Counted from the first letter of the stretch, positions 1-9,084 are shown. The stretch is DNA of 64,000 nt from Thermodesulfobacteriota bacterium (GCA_040754335.1 JBFMCV010000005.1:186001-250000); one strand, 5' to 3'. Program-made: numbers and translations. The notes: generated from the sequence alone by a model not told the origin.

Positions 1-1552
1 GTACCCTCCTGTAAAACCCGGACAGGGTCTCAATAGGCTCGGGGCTCGTTACAAACGTGACAAGGACCCACGTAAGCACGGAAACCGGGATAACCAGAAC
101 CTGGTGCCTGAGCTCGAGCGGGATGCCTTTCGACCTCGTATATACGACTATTACTAAAATGGCGAGAAGGGAGGACGCAAGCGCGGATATCTCGGACCAC
201 GCGTTTATCCTCCACCAGAACCACCTCAGAACGAGCACGAGCCCTATTCCGGCGCTCATCGCCCAGAGGAATATCCACGCCTTCCCTATGTTGGTAATGT
301 GGAACGCAAAATAGCCGGCCAGAAGGGTCAACCCGAGCGTGCAGACCCTCGAGACGAATATGTAGTGCTTCTCGGGAGCCGCTTTATAAATAAACCGCCT
401 GTATACGTCGTTCATGAGATAAGAGGCGCCCCAGTTGAGCTGCGTCGACAGCGTCGACATAAAAGCGGCGAGGAAGCTCACGAAGAGGAGGCCCTTCAAG
501 CCCGGGCCGAGGAAGTCCCTGATCACGACTATGTACATGGCCTCGTTGTCCCCCTTCGCCGCGTCGGCCCCGGAATAGATCAGAAGGGAAGCGAGCGCGA
601 CCAGCACCCACGGCCAGAAGCGTATTATATAGTGGTTCACCGCGAACCATGCCGTTCCCGCGACCGAGTGCCTCTCGTTCTTTGCGGAGCACATCCTCTG
701 AATGAAATACCCCCCGCCGTCCGCGTTGTGGGAAGACCACCAGATGACGGTGACGTAAACGAGAAAGGTAAAAAAACTCGACGAGAAGAAACCGCCGCTT
801 ACCGGTTCGCCTCCGGAGGGGGTCATGATGAACGATATATGCTTTTCGTCGATGCCGCCCAACTTTTCTATAAATCCCGAAAACCCGCCTATCTCGGGCG
901 ACCCTATGACCACCCAGGCGAGTACGATCGTGCCGAAGAGCGCTATGAAATACTGGAGGAAGTCCGTGAGCGCCACCCCCCAAATTCCCGACATCATCGT
1001 GTAGAAAAAGGCTATCGATATGCATATCACTATTGCGGCCGTGGTTTCGACGCCGAAGAATATTTTCAGGACCTTCGCCATCGCGCTTATGACCCAGCCC
1101 ATCACTATGAAGTTGAAGAGGGTCGCGAAATAACAGGCCTTGAACCCCCTGAGAAAAGCCGCCGGTCTGCCGCTGTATCTTATCTCTATTAGCTCGTTGT
1201 CGGTGATCACCTCGGCCCTTCTCCAGAGCCTCGCGAATACGAGGACAATGAAGACGTGGCTGAAGACGTAGTTCCACCAGAACCAGTTCTTCCAAATCCC
1301 TTCCGTCCTGACCCATCCCGTTACGGCCAAAGGCGTATCGGCCGCGAAAGTGGTTGCGACCATGGACGTGCCCAGGAGCCACCAGGACATGTTCCTGTCG
1401 GATACGAAGTAGGAGGACATGCTCCCGCTCGCCCTCTTCGTGAAATAAACCCCGACGACAAGGGACACGAGCAGGTACGCAGCGACGATACACCAGTCGA
1501 GCGGGCTAAGGTACGAGAGTGCTGAATCGAGTGCTCCACCCATGGACGGCAT
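1..1552 (-). CDS. Sodium:solute symporter (SSS/SLC5 family), C-terminus cut by window edge
   Basis: Inner-membrane carrier of the family that couples solute uptake to Na+. The frame is open from an ATG at 1552 to base 1, giving 517 visible residues. The last ones include SPEPIETLSGFYRRV, which resembles the conserved segment after the core helices of this family, so only a short tail should be missing. The N-terminus shows helix 1 (LDWCIVAAYLLVSLVVGVYF) followed by the family-type stretch SYFVSDRNMSWWLLGTSM and an ATTFAADTP helix. A second ATG lies three codons in (1543). The gene follows nagZ by 35 bp as the last member of murQ-anmK-nagZ, so it probably imports a murein sugar such as MurNAc or anhydroMurNAc. 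The substrate is inferred from the neighbours only. Family call firm, substrate weak. Confidence 0.88.
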   Translation of the reverse strand, partial: MPSMGGALDSALSYLSPLDWCIVAAYLLVSLVVGVYFTKRASGSMSSYFVSDRNMSWWLLGTSMVATTFAADTPLAVTGWVRTEGIWKNWFWWNYVFSHVFIVLVFARLWRRAEVITDNELIEIRYSGRPAAFLRGFKACYFATLFNFIVMGWVISAMAKVLKIFFGVETTAAIVICISIAFFYTMMSGIWGVALTDFLQYFIALFGTIVLAWVVIGSPEIGGFSGFIEKLGGIDEKHISFIMTPSGGEPVSGGFFSSSFFTFLVYVTVIWWSSHNADGGGYFIQRMCSAKNERHSVAGTAWFAVNHYIIRFWPWVLVALASLLIYSGADAAKGDNEAMYIVVIRDFLGPGLKGLLFVSFLAAFMSTLSTQLNWGASYLMNDVYRRFIYKAAPEKHYIFVSRVCTLGLTLLAGYFAFHITNIGKAWIFLWAMSAGIGLVLVLRWFWWRINAWSEISALASSLLAILVIVVYTRSKGIPLELRHQVLVIPVSVLTWVLVTFVTSPEPIETLSGFYRRV

Positions 1553-1587
1553 AATCTACCTGATACGGGCACTGCGTGATAGTAAGC

Positions 1588-3129
1588 CTAGAACCCGGTA
1601 TCGACGGGCATTCTCCCTCTCGCCTCTAAATCCCCGAGAAGCACGCGGGCGGCAGAGGACTGGCATTCGCTCATGGAATCGAAGGCGCAGATGACCGTAT
1701 CGAATCTATCGAACCCGCGCACTACGTAGGGCGAGCCTAAGGATATGAGGGCCTTATCCGCGGGAAGCGCAGCTATTTCATCCAATGCGCTCCTGAAGAA
1801 TTCGGGCAGCGCAGACTGCTTTTTCCACGCCCCTACAGTGGTGTAGATGAGGCATATGAGGGCGTCGTACTCCCTTGACCGCGCGATTAATTCATCCAGC
1901 TGTGTGGTATATGTTACATGGACAGCTTTAAAATCTATTCCCGCACTGCCTAAGGATTCCGTGAAAGGGCCCGCGATGTCCCCGTCCGATCGGGTCACGT
2001 CGAAGACGAAAACAAGGGCCTTCCGCGAGCGGAGTTTCCCGCCCTTGAGCCTGCATATGGATCCTTCCGATATGCGCTCGATTATTCTCGTGCCGTTTTG
2101 AGATCTTACGGGCGATCCTGCAGGGGGCTTCGTCAGCCGCATGTTTTTTGCCGATACGATGCGGCTCACCGACCTGTCCAGGGTATTCATATTCAGCTCT
2201 CCGGTCGAAGCCATATCAAAGAGCCTGCTCAAGAGGGTTACAGGGTCCCGGGGATCGAGAATAATATCGCAGCCCGCTTCGAGTGCGAGGTGAGCGTTAT
2301 CCCATTCTTCGCCCATCCTGTTAATACCGGACATGTGGAATGAGTCGGTTATGACAAGGCCATTATACGCCAAACCCCTCCTCAGGATACCGTCTACGAT
2401 ATCGCCGGAAATGGTCGCGGGGATGTTCCCGTTCGAGACCCTCGGGAAGGCAACATGTGCCGTCATGAACGCGGCGGCGTCTTCCCGGACGGCGCGCCTG
2501 AACGGAACGAGACCGGAGGATTCGAGCTCCCGGAGGGTCGTATACTGGACGGGCATGACCTCGTGTGAGTCGGCACCCGTGTCTCCGTGTCCGGGAAAAT
2601 GCTTCCCGCATGCGAGAACACCTCCATCCTGCGCGCCCCTTATAAACGCCGCTCCCAGGCGGGATACAAGCCCCGGGTCGTCCCCGTACGAGCGTATGTT
2701 GATTATGGGGTTATCAGGGTCGGTATTCACGTCGAGCACGGGGGCGAAAATAAGGTTCAACCCGCACTCCTTCATCTCCTCGGCTATGAAGCGCGCTTCT
2801 TCGTATACGAGGGCCTCCTCCCCAATGGCTCCGAGCGACATGGTGAAGGGGAAGCGAACCGCGTCCGAGATTATCTGCCCTACCCCGCGCTCGGCGTCGA
2901 GGCCGAATAAAAGCGGTACGTCGGAAATAGAGCTGAGCTCTTCTACGGCATTTTTTACGGACTTTTTATCCCCTCCGAAAACTATAAATCCGCCGGCGCC
3001 GTATTCGCTTATCAGTCTCTTGACCAAGGGAAGAGGGTCGGGCTCCCTGAAATCGAGCCTGGGCATCACGACCTGACCTATTTTTTCGCGCGTGCCGAGA
3101 TCGGATATGTTTGCTTGCTTGATATTCAT
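1588..3129 (-). CDS. nagZ: Beta-N-acetylhexosaminidase NagZ (GH3)
   Basis: Family 3 glycoside hydrolase that removes GlcNAc from GlcNAc-anhydroMurNAc (and its peptides) during murein recycling. The 513-residue protein has the signature KHFPGHGDT at 176-184 with the Asp187-Ser-His189 general acid/base dyad typical of NagZ, and the nucleophile Asp262 in VITDSFHMSG. It is longer than the roughly 340-residue single-domain enzymes. The extra C-terminal part (about 350-513) corresponds to a second GH3 domain, as in Bacillus-type enzymes. No signal peptide is visible, so a cytoplasmic site is expected. It lies 38 bp downstream of anmK and 35 bp upstream of the symporter gene, all on the minus strand, consistent with one transcript. 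No strong Shine-Dalgarno precedes the ATG. Confidence 0.93.
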   Translation of the reverse strand: MNIKQANISDLGTREKIGQVVMPRLDFREPDPLPLVKRLISEYGAGGFIVFGGDKKSVKNAVEELSSISDVPLLFGLDAERGVGQIISDAVRFPFTMSLGAIGEEALVYEEARFIAEEMKECGLNLIFAPVLDVNTDPDNPIINIRSYGDDPGLVSRLGAAFIRGAQDGGVLACGKHFPGHGDTGADSHEVMPVQYTTLRELESSGLVPFRRAVREDAAAFMTAHVAFPRVSNGNIPATISGDIVDGILRRGLAYNGLVITDSFHMSGINRMGEEWDNAHLALEAGCDIILDPRDPVTLLSRLFDMASTGELNMNTLDRSVSRIVSAKNMRLTKPPAGSPVRSQNGTRIIERISEGSICRLKGGKLRSRKALVFVFDVTRSDGDIAGPFTESLGSAGIDFKAVHVTYTTQLDELIARSREYDALICLIYTTVGAWKKQSALPEFFRSALDEIAALPADKALISLGSPYVVRGFDRFDTVICAFDSMSECQSSAARVLLGDLEARGRMPVDTGF

Positions 3130-3167
3130 TCAGTCAGGAAACTGTTTTTTATAATATAGCCCGGCGA

Positions 3168-4349
3168 TCATAACCTGCCCAGCGCTATCTTGCCCAGGGG
3201 GACCCTGTGCGAAGCGCCTGTTACGCCGGTCAGGTTCCCCGGATTCCCGGAGATAAGCTCGTTTGCCAGTATCGCGAAAGCCACGGCCTCTTTCGCATCA
3301 GACGGGATTCCGTATTCGTCGGACGTCGAGCATTTTATATCATTGAATTCGGACCTGAGCCTGTCCATAAGTACCGGGTTCCTGCACCCCCCGCCGCTGA
3401 AGATTATCTCGCTTATTTTGTGGTGGGGAAAAATAAACCTAACATAGGAAAGGGCGATCGATCCGACCGTGAGCTCAAGGAGCGTCGCCATCAGTCCGGT
3501 GAGCGGTATTTGCCCTTTGTTCACGCGGGATACGAGAGCCTCCGCGCGCTCCTTGCCGAAGAGCTCCTCGCCCGTCGATTTAGGGGGAGGCTTAAGGAAA
3601 TAAGGGTCGGACAAAAGCTCTTTAAGGAGCTTCTCGTCCGCTTTACCGCGGGACGCGTATTCCCCGTCCTCATCGAATTGCTTCTTTCCTCCCGTAGAAA
3701 TGCTCATCACCCTGTCCATGAGCATATTCCCCGGGCCCGTATCGAACGCGGTCACCTCTTCGAGACTACCCGGAATGACTGTCGCGTTCGCTATGCCGCC
3801 AATATTCTGGGCTATGCGCACACGGCCGGGCTTATTAAACAGCAAATAATCCGCATAAGGGACTAGAGGAGCCCCTTCCCCGCCCGCAGCTATATCGCGC
3901 GTCCTGAAATCACCGACTGTCGTAATCCCTGTTGACTCGGCGATCACGTCGAGCTCGCCAAGCTGAAGCGTCGAGGGAACCCCTTCACGCCCGGAGGGAG
4001 GGTTGTGAGAGACGGTCTGCCCGTGGGAGCCAATAAGATCAACCCGATCCTTTTCCATACCGGACTCATCGATCACCTTCAGGGCGGCGTCCGCAAACGC
4101 GGCGCCGATGAGAAAATCGAGGCTCGATATATCGGCCGGGGAGCATCGGGGCGTCAAACTCTCGAGCCCGCGCCTTATGTCCTCACGATAGGGGACGCAG
4201 ATGAATTTGATCAAATCGACCTTTGTGTCTCCGCCGCTGCCGGTAATGTTTACAAGTGCCGCGTCTATGCCGTCCCTCGACGTACCGGACATGAGGCCGA
4301 CCACGAGCCTTTCTTTTTTGTCGATGAGTGATTTAAGATAGTCGAGCAT
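3168..4349 (-). CDS. anmK: Anhydro-N-acetylmuramic acid kinase AnmK
   Basis: Opens the 1,6-anhydro ring of anhydroMurNAc and phosphorylates it with ATP to MurNAc-6-phosphate. At 393 residues it is close to the usual family length. The family phosphate-binding motif GLMSGTSRDGIDAAL is at 18-32; further family blocks include GSHGQTVSHNPP, FDTGPGNMLMDR and the C-terminal IIFSGGGCRNP. It sits between murQ (37 bp upstream) and nagZ (38 bp downstream). Its product is the substrate of MurQ and its substrate is the product of NagZ, so the three genes encode consecutive steps of one pathway. No signal peptide; cytosolic enzyme. Confidence 0.95.
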   Translation of the reverse strand: MLDYLKSLIDKKERLVVGLMSGTSRDGIDAALVNITGSGGDTKVDLIKFICVPYREDIRRGLESLTPRCSPADISSLDFLIGAAFADAALKVIDESGMEKDRVDLIGSHGQTVSHNPPSGREGVPSTLQLGELDVIAESTGITTVGDFRTRDIAAGGEGAPLVPYADYLLFNKPGRVRIAQNIGGIANATVIPGSLEEVTAFDTGPGNMLMDRVMSISTGGKKQFDEDGEYASRGKADEKLLKELLSDPYFLKPPPKSTGEELFGKERAEALVSRVNKGQIPLTGLMATLLELTVGSIALSYVRFIFPHHKISEIIFSGGGCRNPVLMDRLRSEFNDIKCSTSDEYGIPSDAKEAVAFAILANELISGNPGNLTGVTGASHRVPLGKIALGRL

Positions 4350-4386
4350 ATATGGCTGTGTTCAAAACGATTACACGGAATGAAGG

Positions 4387-5283
4387 CTACCCGAGCGCCC
4401 TTCGCAAAAATCCATTATTTTTCAGCAGCAGATCCTTCGCTTTTTTATAATCGAGGCCCTTTTTCGCCATTACAACAGACGCCTTCACGTCCCAGCCGGA
4501 TTTCCTGAGAAGCCTCCCTGCTTCCCGCTCGTCCACACCCGCTATTTCCATCACGATCCTCTTCGCCCTGTCCCTGAGCTTGGCCGACCGCGGCTGCACG
4601 TCCACCATCAGGTTGCCGTAAGTCTTTCCGAGCATGACCATGGCCCCGGTAGTGAGCATGTTCAGAACCATTTTAGTCGCTGTGCCGGCCTTCATACGCG
4701 TGGAGCCGACTATCGCTTCGGGGCCCACGAGGACCGAGATTATAATATCGGGGACCTCCGTGTCTACCGGGTTGCACGTGACTAGTATCCTGCCGCTCCC
4801 CTTCTTTTGCGCGTACGAGAGAGCGCTCTCGACGAAAGGGGTGGTCGCGCTCGCGGCTATACCGACGAGGACGTCTTTTTTGCCGAGCCCCACTTTTTTG
4901 AGCTCCTTCCTCGCCTCCTTGGCTGAGTCTTCCGCGCCCTCGACAGAGTTCCAGACGGCTTTCCTGCCCCCGGCTATTATCGCCCTTATCATGGACGGAT
5001 CGGTGCCGAATGTCGGGGGGCATTCCGCCGCTTCCAAGACGCCCAGACGCCCGCTCGTGCCCGCGCCTATGAATATGAGGCGCCCGCCCCGGCCGAGCCG
5101 TTCGACTATCAATTCCACGGCCTCGGCGATATGCCGTTTTTCCCTCCGGACGGCAGCTGAGATTGTATCGTCCTCGGCCAGTATGAGCCCGACTATCTCA
5201 TCGGGGGAGCATTCGTCGAGGCGCGCTGTGCGGGGGTTTATTTTTTCTGTAAGGAGGTGTCCTGTCTTCCGGCTCTTCGTCAC
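4387..5283 (-). CDS. murQ: N-acetylmuramic acid 6-phosphate etherase MurQ
   Basis: Cleaves the D-lactyl ether of MurNAc-6-P to give GlcNAc-6-P and D-lactate. The 298-residue protein has the SIS-fold signature GAGTSGRLGVLEAAECPPTF starting at 73, with Glu84 at the catalytic position. It also has the family N-terminus NPRTARLDECSPDEIVGLI and the later motif VGSTRMKAGTATKMVLNML. It is first in the minus-strand murein recycling operon. The promoter should lie between 5284 and the divergent tRNA-Gly promoter near 5340, but no clear minus-strand -35/-10 pair was identified. Confidence 0.95.
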   Translation of the reverse strand: MTKSRKTGHLLTEKINPRTARLDECSPDEIVGLILAEDDTISAAVRREKRHIAEAVELIVERLGRGGRLIFIGAGTSGRLGVLEAAECPPTFGTDPSMIRAIIAGGRKAVWNSVEGAEDSAKEARKELKKVGLGKKDVLVGIAASATTPFVESALSYAQKKGSGRILVTCNPVDTEVPDIIISVLVGPEAIVGSTRMKAGTATKMVLNMLTTGAMVMLGKTYGNLMVDVQPRSAKLRDRAKRIVMEIAGVDEREAGRLLRKSGWDVKASVVMAKKGLDYKKAKDLLLKNNGFLRRALG

Positions 5284-5338
5284 GGGGATAATTATATCCC
5301 GAAGAGACCGAATTATTAATACGGAGAGGGTGTTTTTG

Positions 5339-5367
5339 TTGACAATCCCCTGCTCATGTAATAGATT
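5339..5367 (+). promoter_or_regulatory. Sigma-70-type promoter of tRNA-Gly
   Basis: A consensus -35 box TTGACA (5339-5344) is separated by 17 bp from a -10-like TAGATT (5362-5367). The tRNA gene starts 10 bp later at 5378, the spacing expected for a stable-RNA promoter. Confidence 0.7.
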
Positions 5368-5377
5368 TTCAGGTGAA

Positions 5378-5453
5378 GCGGGTGTAGCTCAGCTGGTAGA
5401 GCATAAGCTTCCCAAGCTTAGGGTCGCGGGTTCGAATCCCGTCGCCCGCTCCA
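5378..5453 (+). tRNA. tRNA-Gly (anticodon CCC), CCA encoded
   Basis: The cloverleaf can be folded by eye. Acceptor GCGGGTG pairs with CGCCCGC, the D arm is GCTC/GAGC, and the anticodon stem TAAGC/GCTTA holds loop TTCCCAA with anticodon CCC at 5411-5413. The T arm GCGGG/CCCGT encloses TTCGAAT. The discriminator base is T and CCA is encoded at 5451-5453. The CCC anticodon reads GGG glycine codons. Confidence 0.93.
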
Positions 5454-5992
5454 TTTAAAACAAATTCCTGATAAAACCGGATTCGAACCCGCTGAGACAA
5501 TGACGGGAATATCTGTAGAATAAATTAAGAACCGGCCTTCGGCAAGCTTCCCGGCTTCGCTAAGGCTTCGGGGGGACCGCAGGGCGAACGGGTTTGGTCT
5601 GATAGATGAGTGTAGGGTGTCACCCCCATCCTAACCTTCCCCCCTCAAGGGGGAAGGAAAAAATAAAGGCTCAGGATGAACGGGTTAGGGTACGATGTCG
5701 GTTTAGCACCGTAGGTGCCTGGAACAATGGAACACACAATGTGTGCGCCGGATCACCCCTACGGCTCATAGCCTCTGGGAGACGTGCCGCAAGCGGGAGG
5801 AACGGGATTTGTTGGACGTAGGAATGAAATGTGACACCCCCACCCAAACCCTCCCCCTTATAAGAAAGGGGGAGGGAAGTAAGAAAAAAGATCCTCCATA
5901 ACCCTCACTGCTATGGCACGGCCTATGCCATGACGAGTTGCCGAAACGAGCCCTTTTTCTAAGGGGGAAAAAGAAAGGAAAGACTTAAGAAT
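5454..5992. repeat. Non-coding spacer with palindromic intergenic repeats
   Basis: This 540-bp spacer contains no convincing gene. Two related palindromic units are visible. Unit A (about 5619-5660) pairs CTTCCCCC with GGGGGAAG. Unit B (about 5831-5880) pairs CCCTCCCCCTT with AAGGGGGAGGG after a shared CACCCCCA-type lead. A third, shorter C-run/G-run inverted repeat lies at 5949-5972, and a GC hairpin built on CCGGCTTCG/GGCTTCGGGG lies near 5551-5573. This is the style of dispersed REP-like intergenic repeats, whose short reading frames (starting CHPHPNLPPSRGK) are often mis-annotated as proteins. No tRNA terminator with a T-run was seen. Confidence 0.55.
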
Positions 5993-7072
5993 CTAGTTCG
6001 CGGAGGAGCTGTCCTGTTCCGCGTTGCTGGCCTTTTCCTGCTCGACGAAGTACTTAACGGCGGCGCGGACGAAGCGGCTCCTCTGGGCCTCGCCCAGAAG
6101 CCCCTTCAGGCTGTCGTAGACGCTCGGGTCGATGAGCAAAGCCCCGAGTGTGCCTTCCCCTCCCTTGAGCATCTCGGATATCTCCCTGAAATTAGACATA
6201 GTCTCCTTGAGCTCGGTTATGGCACCGTCCTGGCCGTTTAAATTGGCCGTGGCGTCTTTCAAATTAGCCACTGTTGAGTTGATGTCGCTCGAAAGCTCCT
6301 TGTTGTAAACGAGATCGTGGAGAGCGCCGTCCCCCCTGTTGATCTGGTCGATCAGTGTGTCGAGCTTGGTGACAGCTTTATTGAGCTTTATTAGAGCGTT
6401 CTCCTCTGCCTTGCCCTTCTTGTCCTTCTCCCCGTAAATCATCGTGTTCAATATCCCGTTATTCTTCTCGATAGCCTCGATGTTTTTTTGAATAGCTTCG
6501 GAGCTCGCCCTGACTGAGGCGAGGGTCTTGCTGATATTATTAATATTCTCCTCCTCCCCGAACGCCTTCACTATCTTGTCGAGGCTCTCGGAGATGCTTA
6601 TGATGTTAGCCAATAGATCGCCCGACTGGCCGATTATGCTCGCGAATTCGATTGGAGTCTGACTCTCTATCTCCATGGTTTCAGGGATCTTGGCAAGCGG
6701 CTTTTCAATTCCGGGAATTATTTCTATATATTTGTCCCCCAAAAGCCCTTCGGTCCGGATTGTAGCCTTCGCGTCCGGATTGAGTCTGCTCATTCCGTCC
6801 CTGCTTATCTTCATCGTCACCGTTATCACCTTATCGCCGACCGGTTTCGGGGAGAACTCTATATCGGTGACCTCGCCTATCCTTACGCCGGAGAGCCTGA
6901 CCGCCGCGCCCTTAATAAGGCCGGCGGTATTCGTGAAGGAGGTGGTGAGGGTATAGCTCTTCTCGAAGAAGCGCTGCTCGCCTGTCAGGAAAAAAACGAT
7001 CAGTATAAATAAACTCAGTGTTATTAATACGAATAGACCGACTCTAAAATTCAATACCCTCTGATTCCTCAT
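5993..7072 (-). CDS. MCE/MlaD family protein, membrane anchored
   Basis: Substrate-binding-type component of a lipid-trafficking MCE system. The 359-residue protein has a short cytoplasmic start, one transmembrane helix (about 11-30, VGLFVLITLSLFILIVFFL), and then the MCE domain (about 38-120) with the family run GLIKGAAVRLSGVRIGEV and the later LGDKYIEI. The rest (about 130-340) is a long helical, heptad-rich periplasmic tail, as in MCE proteins that form tunnels across the periplasm. The usual permease (MlaE) and ATPase (MlaF) genes are not adjacent. Transport of phospholipid or another hydrophobic substrate is inferred from the family. Confidence 0.88.
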   Translation of the reverse strand: MRNQRVLNFRVGLFVLITLSLFILIVFFLTGEQRFFEKSYTLTTSFTNTAGLIKGAAVRLSGVRIGEVTDIEFSPKPVGDKVITVTMKISRDGMSRLNPDAKATIRTEGLLGDKYIEIIPGIEKPLAKIPETMEIESQTPIEFASIIGQSGDLLANIISISESLDKIVKAFGEEENINNISKTLASVRASSEAIQKNIEAIEKNNGILNTMIYGEKDKKGKAEENALIKLNKAVTKLDTLIDQINRGDGALHDLVYNKELSSDINSTVANLKDATANLNGQDGAITELKETMSNFREISEMLKGGEGTLGALLIDPSVYDSLKGLLGEAQRSRFVRAAVKYFVEQEKASNAEQDSSSAN

Positions 7073-7242
7073 GGACCTGATCTCCCGAGAACTTAATTAA
7101 CCCGATTAAAGAGGCTGGTAATATTGAATAAATTTTAATCCCAATTAGGCTAATTGTTAAAATTATACGTCAGAAACGGTAAATTCTCAAAGCCGACGGT
7201 CTATGCTCGCGGATATTACTTAATATAACTGCCGCGCGTCTA

Positions 7243-7270
7243 TTGGAATTTCCAAGCATTCCGCTACAAT
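7243..7270 (+). promoter_or_regulatory. Probable purH promoter
   Basis: TTGGAA (7243-7248) and TACAAT (7265-7270) are separated by 16 bp, about 100 bp upstream of the purH ATG. The -35 box lies inside the near-palindrome TTGGAATTTCCAA, which could bind a regulator. The leader contains no purine-riboswitch core that I can recognise. The remainder of the 7073-7370 spacer, shared with the divergent MCE gene, is AT-rich. Confidence 0.5.
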
Positions 7271-7370
7271 ATTACTTTCTCCGGAGCGCAATACATATAA
7301 ACTTCCAAAAATCGCAGACGGCTTCAGGGAATGGATGGTTCTATAAACTCACCTCGGAAGGAGTGTAATC

Positions 7371-8933
7371 ATGAGTAAAATTGAGAGAGCCATTATCAGC
7401 GTTTCTGATAAAGAGGGGATAGGCAATTTCGCCAAGGGTCTCAAGGAATACGATATAGAGATCCTGTCGACCGGCGGTACGGCGAAGCGGCTCAGGGACG
7501 GGGGAATAGAGGTTACGGAGATTTCGGATTTTACGGGCTCCCCCGAGATACTCGGGGGGAGGGTAAAAACACTCCATCCGAAGCTGCACGGGGGAATTCT
7601 GGCGCTCAGGGGCGATGAGACACACGAGAAGCAGATGAAGGAGAACGGGATAGTGCCTATCGACATGGTCATCGTCAACCTGTACCCGTTCGAGGAAGTG
7701 ATAAAAAAAGAAGAAGTCGAGCTCGGCGAGGCGATAGAGAATATAGACATAGGAGGCCCCACCTTACTTCGGGCCGCCGCCAAGAACTATCAGCACGTAA
7801 CGCTTGTCACGCACCCGGAGGACTACAAGGACATTTTGAAGGAGCTCAAGAAAAACAAGGGGGCGATATCCCCCGAAACGAACTTCAGGCTCGCAGTAAA
7901 GGCGTTCTCGTACGTGGCGCGCTACGACGCCGCAATATCGAACTATCTGGGCGGGCTCGAGAAGGACGGCGGAAAAAACAAATTCCCCGCTACGATAACA
8001 ATGCACCTGGAGAAGAAGATGAAGCTCCGGTACGGTGAGAACCCGCACCAGGAGGGGTCGTTCTACGTTCTACCGGAGGTAAGCGAGCCGTGCATTTCCA
8101 ATTCGGTCCAGCTCCAGGGTAAGGAGCTTTCTTTGAACAATATATACGATACGGACGCCGCGCTCGAAGCTGTAAAGGACTTTCATGAGACGGCCTGCGT
8201 TATCGTTAAGCACAATAACCCGTGCGGCGTCGCGACCGATGAGAGCGTGGTAAACGCGTTCCTCAAAGCAAAGGCGTGCGATCCCGTGAGCGCATTCGGC
8301 GGGATCGTGGCGTTCAACAAAGACGTGGACGAGGTAACAGCGTCCGAGCTCGCGAACATGTTCCTCGAAGTGGTCATTGCGCCCGGCTATTCGGAGAAGG
8401 CGCTCGAAGTGCTGTCAAGCAAGGGGAATCTACGCGTGATGAAAACACCGCCGCTCAAAAACGACACCGGGCCGGGCCTCGATTTCAAGAAGGTCGTCGG
8501 AGGGGCTCTCATTCAGGACAGGGACACCGGAGTGAACGACGATTTCAGGGATATGAAGGTTGAAACCAAACGTCAGCCCACCGACGAAGAGCTCGAAGCG
8601 CTGAAATTCGCGTGGAAGGTATGCAAACACGTGAAGTCGAACGCCATAGTCTTCGCCCGTAACGGCCAGACCGTCGGCATCGGAGCGGGACAGATGAGCA
8701 GAGTCGATTCCGTGAAGATCGCCACATTCAAAGCCGTGATGCCGACAGAGGGCGCCGTGATGGCCTCGGACGCCTTCTTCCCGTTCAGGGACGGGATAGA
8801 CGAAGCTGCTAAAGCGGGAATCACGGCGATAGTACAGCCCGGAGGCTCGATAAGGGACAAGGAAATAATCGCCGCAGCCGACGAGCACGGCATGGCGATG
8901 GTATTTACGGGCGTAAGGCACTTCAAACATTGA
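7371..8933 (+). CDS. purH: Bifunctional AICAR transformylase / IMP cyclohydrolase PurH
   Basis: Catalyses the last two steps of IMP synthesis: formylation of AICAR with 10-formyl-THF, then ring closure. The 520-residue length is standard. The N-terminal IMP cyclohydrolase (MGS-like) domain covers about 1-150 (RAIISVSDKEGIGNFAKGL; STGGTAKRLRDGGI; LGGRVKTLHPKLHGGIL). The transformylase domain follows, with KLRYGENPHQ, VKHNNPCGVA, DPVSAFGGIVAFN and the terminal DKEIIAAADEHGMAMVFTG. The ATG has a good Shine-Dalgarno (GGAAGGAG, 7357-7364). It stands alone, with no other pur genes beside it. Confidence 0.97.
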   Translation: MSKIERAIISVSDKEGIGNFAKGLKEYDIEILSTGGTAKRLRDGGIEVTEISDFTGSPEILGGRVKTLHPKLHGGILALRGDETHEKQMKENGIVPIDMVIVNLYPFEEVIKKEEVELGEAIENIDIGGPTLLRAAAKNYQHVTLVTHPEDYKDILKELKKNKGAISPETNFRLAVKAFSYVARYDAAISNYLGGLEKDGGKNKFPATITMHLEKKMKLRYGENPHQEGSFYVLPEVSEPCISNSVQLQGKELSLNNIYDTDAALEAVKDFHETACVIVKHNNPCGVATDESVVNAFLKAKACDPVSAFGGIVAFNKDVDEVTASELANMFLEVVIAPGYSEKALEVLSSKGNLRVMKTPPLKNDTGPGLDFKKVVGGALIQDRDTGVNDDFRDMKVETKRQPTDEELEALKFAWKVCKHVKSNAIVFARNGQTVGIGAGQMSRVDSVKIATFKAVMPTEGAVMASDAFFPFRDGIDEAAKAGITAIVQPGGSIRDKEIIAAADEHGMAMVFTGVRHFKH

Positions 8934-9055
8934 GGGAAAGACTTCTCAAATCCAGCCATTCATACGGCCGATTGTGGGCTCCAGGCAAGGACCAAGCCGG
9001 CAGTTGCGTTTTTCAATTTCCTCTCACATGGCTTAACCTATAGGCTGACGCTGCT

Positions 9056-9084
9056 TTGACGGTGCTGCCCGTGTGCTCTATAAT
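9056..9084 (+). promoter_or_regulatory. Strong promoter placing transcription start at the ATG (leaderless candidate)
   Basis: TTGACG (9056-9061), a 17-bp spacer, and a perfect TATAAT (9079-9084). The start codon of the next gene is at 9094, only 9 bp after the -10 box, so the expected transcription start (about 9091) is at or within a few bases of the ATG, and no Shine-Dalgarno is present. Confidence 0.65.

Noticed and set aside
299-1493. Long Arg-rich reading frames on both strands across the left edge
   Set aside because: They are shadows of the symporter gene; the symporter frame alone gives hydrophobic helices and family motifs.
5606-5821. Reading frame beginning MSVGCHPHPNLPPSRGKE
   Set aside because: It is translated intergenic palindromic repeat; this peptide pattern is a well-known artefact of such repeats.
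7277-7370. Possible purine riboswitch in the purH leader
   Set aside because: No three-stem purine aptamer core or anti-terminator could be recognised.
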